Part shown: positions 30,599 through 38,275 of the stretch, in pieces | How the letters are laid out: the number at the start of each line of letters is the position of its first letter | How positions within the stretch are numbered: the stretch's first letter is position 1 | Assembly: GCA_029262055.1 (NCBI GenBank) | Contig: JAJDAD010000011.1 | Coordinates: 34,074 to 98,073 of the forward strand | Source: Candidatus Zhuqueibacterota bacterium | Lineage (GTDB): Bacteria > Zhuqueibacterota > Zhuqueibacteria > Oceanimicrobiales > Oceanimicrobiaceae | DNA: 64,000 nucleotides | Reading direction: 5' to 3' | The notes under the pieces: model-generated | Told to the model about the DNA's origin: nothing | The model's database searches: none | What the model saw: only the letters and a program-made list of their open reading frames with translations | Program-made: the position numbers and the translations under genes

Positions 30599-31741
30599 TT
30601 AGTGGTTTCTTTTCCAGGTCGGATGCGTGATCCGGTGCTGGTTGATTTTATAATTAAGAGCACGTGCAGAGATTCCAAGAAGCCGGGATGCTTCCTTTTG
30701 CACCCAGTTGCTTGTCTGTAGCGCTTTGAGGATCGCTTCCTTTTCGATGTCGATCAGATTAAGCGTTTCAAAACCGATCAGGTCGCGGTCACCGGTTTTG
30801 CGGCGATCGCGGCCGCCGGCAGCAAAATAATCTTCGCCCGGCATTGCAAGATCCTCAGCCGTAATTTCTGCGCCCTCGTCTGCTACCAACACAGCACGTT
30901 CGACGAGATTCTTCAACTCGCGGATATTGCCTGGCCATGAGTGGTTCTGCATGAGCGCCCTGGTCTCCTGGCTGAACCCCTTGACGTCCTTCCTTATCTC
31001 CTGCGAGTACTTTTTCAGGAAGTACTCTGCAATCACCAATATGTCCTCTTTGCGCTGACGCAGTGGCGGAATCTCGACGCTGACGACATTGAGGCGATAA
31101 TAAAGGTCGGCCCGGAACTCCCCTTTTTCGATTTCCGCCAGAAGGTCCTTGTTGGTGGCGGCGATAACCCTGACGTCCACGTTTACCGTCCGGTTGCCGC
31201 CGATCCGGCTAAACGTCTGCTCCTGCAGAACGCGCAGGATCTTGGCTTGCGTGGTCAGATGCATGTCACCGATTTCATCCAGAAACAAGGTGCCGCCATC
31301 CGCCTGCTCAAATTTTCCGGTACGGGTTTGATACGCGCCGGTGAAGGCGCCTTTTTCATGCCCAAACAACTCACTCTCCAGCAGGTTCTCAGGCAAGGCC
31401 GCACAATTCACTTTCACAAATGGCCGGTGAGCACGATCGCTGATAAACTGCACCAGACTGGCCAGCAACTCCTTGCCCGTGCCGGTTTCGCCATGAATGA
31501 GGATTGTAGCCTTACTGTTGGCCACTTTTTTGATGAGCCTGTAGATCTCACCGATCTCGGGATTCTTGCTGACAAGCGGATAGTGAAAATCGAATCCGAA
31601 TTCCTGGCCCCATCGGTTTCCGTTGGTCTTGCCGTTACTCTTGCCATTGGCAGAGAGTTTCTTGATTTCTTCCATGATTTCCATACTGCTGCAGTTGCCA
31701 CCTTTGCGATTTCCGTTTTTGCTTATCACCCCTACTGACAT
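30599..31741 (-). CDS. sigma-54-dependent activator (AAA+ plus Fis-type HTH, no receiver)
   Basis: The 380-residue protein is a bacterial enhancer-binding protein. After about 55 residues of low-complexity N-terminus with no sensor domain, the AAA+ core shows GETGTGKE (Walker A), ELFGHEKGAFTGAYQ with the sigma-54-contacting GAFTGA loop, GGTLFLDEIGDM (Walker B), and the arginine-finger region FRADLYYRLNVV. The C-terminus carries a Fis-type helix-turn-helix, EASRLLGISARALNYKINQH. Lacking a receiver, it is probably controlled by its own amount or by a partner protein. The likely target is the FN3/Ig gene downstream, which has a sigma-54 promoter; related regulators govern exopolysaccharide loci in other bacteria. 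The start ATG at 31741 is the only one near the usual length. Confidence 0.92.
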   Translation of the reverse strand: MSVGVISKNGNRKGGNCSSMEIMEEIKKLSANGKSNGKTNGNRWGQEFGFDFHYPLVSKNPEIGEIYRLIKKVANSKATILIHGETGTGKELLASLVQFISDRAHRPFVKVNCAALPENLLESELFGHEKGAFTGAYQTRTGKFEQADGGTLFLDEIGDMHLTTQAKILRVLQEQTFSRIGGNRTVNVDVRVIAATNKDLLAEIEKGEFRADLYYRLNVVSVEIPPLRQRKEDILVIAEYFLKKYSQEIRKDVKGFSQETRALMQNHSWPGNIRELKNLVERAVLVADEGAEITAEDLAMPGEDYFAAGGRDRRKTGDRDLIGFETLNLIDIEKEAILKALQTSNWVQKEASRLLGISARALNYKINQHRITHPTWKRNH

Positions 31742-32298
31742 AGAATAAATTACCGCCTGGCTTTCTTTTTGAAATTAAAGTTGAGGTTCTACGTAGTTTC
31801 TATAGAGCAGAGAGGTGGACTACCTGGTTGCTTGCCTTAAACTCTATGGAAATATTCCCCGATATCAGCAATCTCCATGCCAGCAACCAGTCAGCTTACC
31901 TGGCTCTGCCTCGGTGAGAGGACAATCGGGGCAAATTCCTGGTTAAACCGGGCTATTACGCAAGCAACTAACTGGAAATCTCATTGTCGGACTTATAGGA
32001 AGAAAAGAAACAGAGGAAGCCAGATATTAACAAAACGCAATCAATGACCTAAATATTTGGCGCTTTTTCGGCCAGTGGACTGTTTTAAGTCAAGTCATGG
32101 CATGACTTTCTTTACTAATAGCCTGCACGAACCATAAACGCCTTTCTTGTTATCCTGACAGGATCTTTTTTAATGAAATCCGGGCGCCTTGGGCGCTTAC
32201 CGCACCTGCACCAGGAGGATTCCTCCTGAATGACTGGGGTTGTTTGACTTGTGCTTAGTACGCAGATGCAGGAATTATTCACTGACATTTCTCACTTG

Positions 32299-32328
32299 GT
32301 TTCCTCCTTCTGAGGAAACTGTTTTTGG
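32299..32328 (+). terminator. terminator-like hairpin with T-run (plus strand)
   Basis: GTTTCCTC (32299-32306) and GAGGAAAC (32312-32319) form an 8-base perfect stem with a 5-base loop, followed on the plus strand by TGTTTTTGG. No plus-strand gene ends nearby, so it may end an unrecognised transcript or simply be part of the hairpin-rich stretch. Confidence 0.45.
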
Positions 32329-32337
32329 TATCTAAGT

Positions 32338-32486
32338 CCCCTCCAAACGCGCAACGCGCACGGAGGGGCAGGTTCAAATCGCGTTCAGCGTTTTGAACCG
32401 GAGTGGGTACGCCTGCCGCTGGTCACGCACCCACCCCTGATTCAAACTCTCCACGAGTTTGAATCTGTCCCCTCCCGGCAGAGGGG
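32338..32486. repeat. cluster of five consecutive hairpins
   Basis: Five perfect inverted repeats follow one another with almost no spacing: CCCCTCC/GGAGGGG (32338-32344, 32362-32368), GGTTCAAA/TTTGAACC (32371-32378, 32392-32399), GTGGGT/ACCCAC (32403-32408, 32429-32434), ATTCAAACTC/GAGTTTGAAT (32440-32449, 32455-32464) and CCCCTC/GAGGGG (32469-32474, 32481-32486). The first and last hairpins share the CCCCTC/GAGGGG core. This could be a small non-autonomous mobile element, a structured RNA or a palindromic genomic repeat. Confidence 0.75.
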
Positions 32487-32569
32487 AATTGCTTAACTTC
32501 TGTAAAATCTATCAATTAAATGCTATTCATGAAGTGAGAAATGTTAGTTATTAGGATTAATGCGGCGCG

Positions 32570-33421
32570 CTACTCTGCTATGGGCCGGTGCCGGTCCAGT
32601 TGGTTCTTGATTTCTGCAAAAGAGTACAGCTCCTCCGTCGCCACCAGCCCCATTCGTTTCAGGGCGCAAGCAATTCTGCGCGCTTTCGGGGGCACTATCC
32701 CCGCGGCAGCGAGATGCGCTTGGTCTTTGAATAGATCCTCCTTTTTACCGTCAAAATGAACGCGGCCATCGTTCAGGACGACGATACGATGCAGCAATGC
32801 TGAAACCAAAGCGATATCGTGCGACACGAGAATGATTGTTCGTCCCTGCCGATGTTGCTGTCTGAGAACGTCGAGAACAATCCTGGTGCCGGCGGCATCG
32901 AGACCAGCCGTCGGCTCATCGAGAGCCAGGCACTCCGGCTGCATCGACAAAACGCCGGCCAAAGCGACTCGCCGCCGCTCCCCTTCACTCAGATGCAGCG
33001 GGGAGCGTTCGCCCACCTCCGCAACATCCAGGTCGACTTGTTGCATTGCCAGCTCGGCACGCTCCCGCACCTCACCTTCGGCAAGACCGAGATTTCTCGG
33101 TCCGAAGACAACATCCTCCAACACCGTTTCCCCGAAAAGCTGGGTTTCGGGAAATTGGAAAACCAACCCAATCCGACGCCGGAGTGTATTGAGGGAACTT
33201 CCTTGCCAAATGTCCTGCCCGTCGACACAAATCCGGCCGGTATCCGGTTTAAGCAACCCGGTCAGGTGTTGCATGAGAGTGGTTTTTCCAGAGCCTGACG
33301 GGCCAACCAGGGCCAGCATCTCGCCGGCAGCGATGGTCAGACTAACATTTGTAAGCACTTCTTTCGGTGCGCTCCAGGGGGATTTATATGAAAAGGAGAG
33401 GTTTTCTATTTTGATTTGCAT
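32570..33421 (-). CDS. ABC transporter ATPase, EcfA/CbiO-like
   Basis: The 283-residue cytoplasmic ATPase looks like the A component of energy-coupling-factor transporters for vitamins or metals. GPSGSGKTTLMQHLTGLL is Walker A, VFQFPETQLFGETVLEDVVFGPRNLGL is the long Q-loop segment typical of EcfA/CbiO, HLSEGERRRVALAGVL is the signature (SEGE in place of the common SGGQ), and CLALDEPTAGLD is Walker B. I chose the ATG at 33421, where homology to the family begins; the frame runs open to 33496. No T or S component gene lies beside it, so partners must be elsewhere. It follows dgt after a 102-base gap. Confidence 0.85.
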   Translation of the reverse strand: MQIKIENLSFSYKSPWSAPKEVLTNVSLTIAAGEMLALVGPSGSGKTTLMQHLTGLLKPDTGRICVDGQDIWQGSSLNTLRRRIGLVFQFPETQLFGETVLEDVVFGPRNLGLAEGEVRERAELAMQQVDLDVAEVGERSPLHLSEGERRRVALAGVLSMQPECLALDEPTAGLDAAGTRIVLDVLRQQHRQGRTIILVSHDIALVSALLHRIVVLNDGRVHFDGKKEDLFKDQAHLAAAGIVPPKARRIACALKRMGLVATEELYSFAEIKNQLDRHRPIAE

Positions 33422-33523
33422 GGCCGGGATTCGGGGTCGTTCTACTTTCAACTTGGGTACGAAAAAAGTCGTGAGTTGCACACCTTTGCCAGTCACTAAC
33501 CTGCTATCTATGAATTATCCAAG

Positions 33524-34846
33524 CTAACTACCGAGCGCATCCTCGATCTTTAAATCTTTGATTTTCAAGCGCCCCAGCTTTGCGAGTCGCTTCGCTTCCC
33601 GGACGGCAAAAGCATCGGTCATACCGGCGACATAATCGCAAACCACCCGGAAGAAAACCGCTTGTGATTGCTCGTCAGCACTAAGGCTCGCAGGTGGATC
33701 GGTTTGCTGCAATCCTAACTCATTTGTCAGAATCGGCTCGGGCAGGAGAGTGCGGTCAAGAACGTAAGCTTCAAACAGGCGAAACAGGAGCTTTCCCCCC
33801 AGCTCGTCCGACCACTTTACTCGTGAAAAGTGGATAATTTCTTGATAGATGAATTTATTCAATTCGTTCTGCAGAGGATCGAGTTCCGCACTGAAGGAAA
33901 CCAGTTCCTCGCTGAATTGATTTGTCATACCGTTGCCGTCCATAAACGAAGATACCCGGCCCAGGGTCGTTGTAATAACGTCCTCTACCAGACGATTGAT
34001 AAGCTCCCGCATGACCAGGTTTTCATGGATCTGGTTATCTGCTGCCTCGTTCACATCGATGGCAAGCTCGTCAACGATCTGCCTTATCAGGGTCACTTCC
34101 GCAGCTTGCTTGAGGTTGGTAAGTCCGGCCCGGATCCCATCTTCCAGGTCGTGTGTGCGTTGCGCGATCTCGTCGCTGATGGCAACTACCTGGCCTTCCA
34201 GAGTCGCGGACATGTCCTGTTCAAACCTGAGGCCGTCGTAATGAAAATCCGGATATGCAAAACTGCCACGCCTGAGCCGCGTGTGTTTGAGGATTCCCTC
34301 CCGGACTTGCGCGGTTAGATTAAGGCCGGGGAATCCGTACTTGCGCTCCAGGTCATCGACGATTCTCACACTCTGGTAATTGTGCTTGAAGCCACCGAAG
34401 TTTACGGCTGCACTCCTGCCTGCAAAAAGGCGTTGACCGGTCATAATCTCATTGAGAACAACTTCCCCCAGGTGACCGAACGGCGTGTGCCCCAAGTCGT
34501 GCCCAAGTGCGATTGCTTCAGCCAGATCTTCGTTGAGGCCGAGGGCGCGCGCCATGGTGCGGGAGAGTTGCGCAACTTCCAGTGTGTGGGTGATTCTGGT
34601 ACGGTAGTGGTCGCTTTCGGAGGTGAGAAACACCTGGCGCTTGTGCTTCAGACGCCTGAACGCCCGGGAATGAATAATGCGGTCCCGGTCGCGCTGAAAG
34701 GCCGTGCGGTACGCATGTTCGGACTCGTCTATCCGGCGCGTGCCGTGACTGCCCTGGCTGGGGGTGGCGTACGGTGCGAGGGCGGCGGCCTCAGTCTGCT
34801 CAAGGTCCTGGCGCGTGTAAAGTTGATAGCGAGTGATCTTTGCCAT
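33524..34846 (-). CDS. deoxyguanosinetriphosphate triphosphohydrolase-like (HD) protein
   Basis: The 440-residue protein belongs to the dGTPase family of HD-domain hydrolases, which release triphosphate from dNTPs in the cytoplasm. The metal site is visible as FRRLKHKRQVF...HYRTRITHTLEVAQ (first His), LAEAIALGHDLGHTPFGHLGE (the HD pair and the second HD-family block) and, later, VVAISDEIAQRTHDLEDGI. YQLYTRQDLEQTE near the N-terminus is typical. The start could be the ATG at 34846 or a GTG at 34867 just upstream; both lack good ribosome sites. It is 112 bases downstream of the TPR gene. Confidence 0.92.
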   Translation of the reverse strand: MAKITRYQLYTRQDLEQTEAAALAPYATPSQGSHGTRRIDESEHAYRTAFQRDRDRIIHSRAFRRLKHKRQVFLTSESDHYRTRITHTLEVAQLSRTMARALGLNEDLAEAIALGHDLGHTPFGHLGEVVLNEIMTGQRLFAGRSAAVNFGGFKHNYQSVRIVDDLERKYGFPGLNLTAQVREGILKHTRLRRGSFAYPDFHYDGLRFEQDMSATLEGQVVAISDEIAQRTHDLEDGIRAGLTNLKQAAEVTLIRQIVDELAIDVNEAADNQIHENLVMRELINRLVEDVITTTLGRVSSFMDGNGMTNQFSEELVSFSAELDPLQNELNKFIYQEIIHFSRVKWSDELGGKLLFRLFEAYVLDRTLLPEPILTNELGLQQTDPPASLSADEQSQAVFFRVVCDYVAGMTDAFAVREAKRLAKLGRLKIKDLKIEDALGS

Positions 34847-34890
34847 GAAATTATCCCGAATGCTCACACCCCTGAAGCAGGTTGAGTACT

Positions 34891-34963
34891 GCTAGTGTGA
34901 CAATTCGTAACTTCATTTGCCAACCCTGTCGGGGTTAATCTAATAAAAAGTCAACACACTAGC
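34891..34963. repeat. nested inverted repeat around the TPR gene stop codon
   Basis: GCTAGTGTG (34891-34899) and CACACTAGC (34955-34963) are a perfect 9-base inverted repeat that includes the TPR stop codon; inside it AACCC/GGGTT forms a second small stem. There is no T-run, so it is not a standard terminator. It could act as an RNA 3' stabiliser or be a small palindromic repeat. Confidence 0.4.
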
Positions 34964-36230
34964 GAACTTGTGTCTTTAGCTTCTGGATCGCAACTTCTGC
35001 ATGAGAAATCTGCTTGTAGAACCGCTTCGGTGCGCGGCTGAGGAAACTCTGAAAGGCTACCAAAGCGACTTTCGGCTTCTTTGAGTATTGTGCTGAAAAG
35101 CCTTTCCAGTAGTAGGCCCAGTAGTAGTTCTTGTCCAGTTTAATGACATTATTAAAATGTGTCAAGGCCTTCCTGTAGTTGCCAAGCTTATAGTAACTCT
35201 CGGCAAGCTTGAAAGCGGCCTTGCGGTTGCCGGGATCCAACTCCATAGCTTTGCGCAAATCCACCGCAGCCTTGCTGTATTTCTTGCGCGCAAAATGAAT
35301 GAGCGCCCGTTGATAGTAGGCTTCCAGAAACTGCGGGTTTTGCGAAATGCAGTGGTTAAAATCCTGCATCGCCTGGGTGGACCTCTTTATGTTGCGATAG
35401 GCGATGCCCCGATTCAAATAGGAGTCCAGATAATCAGGCTTGATCCTGATCGCTCTATCGAAATCCCTGATCGCCGCACGATGCTTCTTTTTTTCACTTA
35501 ACGCAACGCCGCGGTTGAAGTAGACTTCCGTCACCACCGAGCTTTTGCCCCAATCAGGGTGCAGCGGTGCAACCGCCGTAAAATCGTTGATGGCGGCATC
35601 GTAGTCCTTTGCAAGCGCGTAGGCGAAACCACGCTCGAACAGACAAATAGCAGATGTGGGCTCAATTTGCAGGGCTTTGGAAAAATCCGCGATCGCAAGC
35701 TCGCCCTCGTTGTTTGTGGTGTAAAAACGCCCGCGCAACAGCAAGGGCAAAACAGATTGCGTCGTCATTGTGGTCGCGTCGTCGAAAAGCACCTGGGCCG
35801 CCTCTTCATTGTCCAGGTTTAGCTCCGCATCTGCCTGCATTAACAGGATCGGAAAATAGTCCTGCTTTTTCTTGCCCAGCTTTCTGAACCGCTTGACGGC
35901 TTTGTCATAGGCGCCTTTTTGTCCCTCCAAAACCGCCTTGAACATTTCTGAGGCCTCTTTCTTTTTTATGACGCCATTGTCGAGATCTGTGAGAACCTGT
36001 AAATACAATGCGGCAAGCGGGTAGTGTTGCCAGAATGCAAGGGCCCCGGCAAACTGCTCACGAGCTTTGTCGAATTTCTTGCTCTTGGCGAACTTCACAC
36101 CTTCCGGAATGGCGGAGTTTGGCAAGATAGACTCGTCCGCGCCAGCCTGGCCGTTTTGCGCATAGAGGTTTGTCGCGAGAAGGGAAAACAGCACGAGGGT
36201 GTTCAACAAGTTGAGCAGGTTCAGTTTCAT
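34959..36230 (-). CDS. secreted tetratricopeptide-repeat protein
   Basis: The 423-residue protein starts with a signal peptide (MKLNLLNLLNTLVLFSLLATNLYAQ) and is then made almost wholly of TPR units; at least six are easily seen in the second half, such as AIADFSKALQIEPTSAICLFERGFAYA, AIRDFDRAIRIKPDYLDSYLNRGIAYR and ALTHFNNVIKLDKNYYWAYYWKGF. It is probably a periplasmic or surface scaffold for protein-protein contacts; no enzyme motif is present. I chose the ATG at 36230 because it gives the signal peptide; the frame is open to 36398. It follows the phosphomutase-like gene after 100 bases. Partners cannot be inferred. Confidence 0.85.
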   Translation of the reverse strand: MKLNLLNLLNTLVLFSLLATNLYAQNGQAGADESILPNSAIPEGVKFAKSKKFDKAREQFAGALAFWQHYPLAALYLQVLTDLDNGVIKKKEASEMFKAVLEGQKGAYDKAVKRFRKLGKKKQDYFPILLMQADAELNLDNEEAAQVLFDDATTMTTQSVLPLLLRGRFYTTNNEGELAIADFSKALQIEPTSAICLFERGFAYALAKDYDAAINDFTAVAPLHPDWGKSSVVTEVYFNRGVALSEKKKHRAAIRDFDRAIRIKPDYLDSYLNRGIAYRNIKRSTQAMQDFNHCISQNPQFLEAYYQRALIHFARKKYSKAAVDLRKAMELDPGNRKAAFKLAESYYKLGNYRKALTHFNNVIKLDKNYYWAYYWKGFSAQYSKKPKVALVAFQSFLSRAPKRFYKQISHAEVAIQKLKTQVR

Positions 36231-36330
36231 TCTAAATTCCAGTTGGTCGCAATTGCCATTCATTTTGGATATAAAGTTGATTGAACGCATTCCCGAAAAG
36301 CCTGGTTCCTTTTCTCTGTTCAGAGCTGCC

Positions 36331-37227
36331 TCAAGGGGACTCGGGCGAATGCGACAGGCAGTGCAGAATGGCGCCGGCCACGTTTTCGATTCGTTCAACC
36401 TGGCTCAACAATCTCTCCTGCCATTTGCCCCAGGCCAGGCAGGGTACAAAATTGCGCGTGTGAGCGGGCGTGGCCAAATCCTCAAAATTGCCGTGGTCAC
36501 TGGTCAGCAGCACGGTGTCCTGACCCAGGTTAAGCACGGACAGAAGTCGGTTTAGAAATCTCTCCAATTTTTCGATCTCCCTCTTTGCTTGAACGAAATC
36601 CTGAATATGCCCGATGCGGTCAGTCAGGAAATATTCAAACAGGCAAAAATCGACTGTTGCGATAATCCGGGCCAGGGTCTCCGCGCTCTGCTCCGGCGTG
36701 CACAACGGCACGTCGTATCCTAGCGTAAGGCAAAGTTCATTACACAGGTCATGAGTCACGGCCATGCCTTGCATCAAGTCCGGATCGATAAAGCGAAAGG
36801 GAAAGTCGGAAGCCCTGAGCGACCAGGTCGTGGCTGAAATGCTGCGCGGGGAACGCTCAAAGTACTCCAGGGTGAACGCATTTGCGAACGTCCCGGTTTT
36901 TCCCATCTTCTGCAGTTTGAGAAAAATGCTCTCGGCCGCCAACACCTTGCGTAAAGAAACCGTCGGGAATCCGGGATGGTGGCGCCCCAGGACTTTGGCT
37001 GCGTTTGTTCCTGTAAGAAGCGCCGTTTGCCCGGTCGCACTCTGGGGCAGGCCAGGCATATCCATGCGTGGGTCGACAGGGGTCATTCGGCCGTCGAACG
37101 GCAGTAGCGGTGGATCGCCATCTCGGAATGCGGAAAAATACTGTGCCGGGAAACGGGCAAATGGATTGACGTCTTCGTCGTCCGAGCCAATCCCTATACC
37201 GTCAAAGAAGAGCAGCAAAATCGCCAT
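36331..37227 (-). CDS. phosphomutase-like alkaline-phosphatase-superfamily protein
   Basis: The 298-residue protein has the metalloenzyme fold of the alkaline phosphatase superfamily (phosphopentomutase/phosphoglycerate mutase branch). LLLFFDGIGIGSDD at residues 4-17 supplies the first metal-binding Asp, QSATGQTALLTGTNAAKVLG the Ser/Thr nucleophile region, LTDRIGHIQDF the next His, and LLTSDHGNFEDL with a late THTRN-like AHTRNF segment the remaining ligands. It is shorter than a full iPGM and may be a phosphatase or transferase. I chose the ATG at 37227, 17 bases past the stop of the membrane-protein gene; the open frame to 37452 would run inside it. The substrate is not known. Confidence 0.78.
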   Translation of the reverse strand: MAILLLFFDGIGIGSDDEDVNPFARFPAQYFSAFRDGDPPLLPFDGRMTPVDPRMDMPGLPQSATGQTALLTGTNAAKVLGRHHPGFPTVSLRKVLAAESIFLKLQKMGKTGTFANAFTLEYFERSPRSISATTWSLRASDFPFRFIDPDLMQGMAVTHDLCNELCLTLGYDVPLCTPEQSAETLARIIATVDFCLFEYFLTDRIGHIQDFVQAKREIEKLERFLNRLLSVLNLGQDTVLLTSDHGNFEDLATPAHTRNFVPCLAWGKWQERLLSQVERIENVAGAILHCLSHSPESP

Positions 37228-37244
37228 GAGCCGCCCGCGGCAAG

Positions 37245-38258
37245 CTATACGCCCACAGAGGTCGGGGCCGCGCCATCCCCACCATCTGCTTTTTGGGAGA
37301 CAGCATCCGCAAGACGCAGGTTTTCCTTCCAGAAGTAAACCAAACCGATAGCGGTGAACGGCAGGATATTGATTGCATGGCTGACGATGGCAAAGCCCAG
37401 AGCTTCGCTCTCGGGAACTCCGAACAGGGCCAGACTCAGCATGCAAAACCAATGGTAGGTTCCGACAAACCCGGGAGACGCTGGAATGGTGATACCGACG
37501 CTGATAATGATCAACACCACCAGACTCGCATAGAACCCGACGCCATAGGTTGTGTCAAAGTCAAAAGAGAAGAAAGCAAAATAGACCACCAGCGCGTACA
37601 GGAACCAAATCGCAATGGAGGTCAGAAATATCAAGAGGTAATGTTCCGACCGCCGGAAGACGACAAATCCCTGCAAAAACGATTTCATTAGTCTTTCGAC
37701 GATGTTAAAAAGTCGCTGTGGCAGCAATTTGCCCAGAATCCTGATGGTAGCTTCCGTTTTTTCCATCACAAATAGAACGAAAGCCACGGAAGCCAGAGTT
37801 ATCCCTGAAAAAAGATAGCCCCAGTTCTTTATGTTCTCAGGCAGCGGGAAGAAGAAAACGGTGGCGGACAACAAAAGTAGAAGAGACATCAAATCAAGCA
37901 AGCGCTCGACGATGACCGTTGCAAAAGCTGAAGTTTTCGACACTCCCTGGGACTTACCGACCGCATAGGCCCGCAGAAACTCGCCGAGCCTCAAAGGCAG
38001 CAGGTTGTTGGCCGCGTACCCTATCATTAAAGCAGAGAACAGAGGACGAACAGAACAGCGCTGGATCGGCTCCATTATCGCCTGCCAGCGAACGGCGCGG
38101 ATCATGTGGCTGACCAGCATGGCCAGGATTGCGGGAATCAGCCAGAGGTAGTTTGCAGTCGCCAGCGCCGTCCCCATCTCCTGGAAACTTACATCCTTGA
38201 AAGCCAGGTAAACGAAGACAAAACTGATGACAATCCCGATGAACGCCTTAATCTTCAA
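37245..38258 (-). CDS. flippase-like/LPG-synthase transmembrane-domain protein (UPF0104)
   Basis: The 337-residue inner-membrane protein matches the family that shares the transmembrane domain of lysylphosphatidylglycerol synthase (YbhN/UPF0104, AglD-like). It has about eight membrane segments, and the conserved motifs HMIRAVRWQAIMEP, GYAANNLLPLRLGEFLRAYAVG, FATVIVERLLDLMSLL and SPGFVGTYHWFC are clear. Family members are linked with lipid or hopanoid transfer between membranes. The start is a TTG at 38258, since a stop codon lies three codons upstream in frame. It is 17 bases from both neighbours, so it is probably cotranscribed with ychF and the phosphomutase-like gene. Confidence 0.85.
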   Translation of the reverse strand: MKIKAFIGIVISFVFVYLAFKDVSFQEMGTALATANYLWLIPAILAMLVSHMIRAVRWQAIMEPIQRCSVRPLFSALMIGYAANNLLPLRLGEFLRAYAVGKSQGVSKTSAFATVIVERLLDLMSLLLLLSATVFFFPLPENIKNWGYLFSGITLASVAFVLFVMEKTEATIRILGKLLPQRLFNIVERLMKSFLQGFVVFRRSEHYLLIFLTSIAIWFLYALVVYFAFFSFDFDTTYGVGFYASLVVLIIISVGITIPASPGFVGTYHWFCMLSLALFGVPESEALGFAIVSHAINILPFTAIGLVYFWKENLRLADAVSQKADGGDGAAPTSVGV

Positions 38259-38275
38259 ACGACATTAAGCTCCAT

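Larger units (their letters stand above)
31742..32569. other. 828-base intergenic region crowded with inverted repeats, no gene
   Basis: I see no convincing reading frame or known RNA here. The stretch contains at least nine short inverted repeats: CTGGTTGCT/AGCAACCAG (31824-31832 and 31882-31890), AAGTCATG-G-CATGACTT (32092-32108), ATCCT-GAC-AGGAT followed by CTTTTTT (around 32152-32172), CAGGAGGA-T-TCCTCCTG (32212-32228), GTTTCCTC-N5-GAGGAAAC followed by TGTTTTTGG (32299-32328), and five hairpins in a row at 32338-32486. The two with T-runs look like plus-strand terminators although no plus-strand gene precedes them. Confidence 0.7.

Noticed and set aside
30346..30678. Minus-strand frame of 110 codons between the activator and FN3 genes
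   Set aside because: It overlaps the end of the activator gene and the sigma-54 promoter region and shows no family features.
30941..31738. Plus-strand frame of 265 codons
   Set aside because: It mirrors the sigma-54 activator gene on the other strand; the activator is certain.
32338..32486. Possible CRISPR array
   Set aside because: The hairpins differ from each other in sequence and length and there are no regular spacers.
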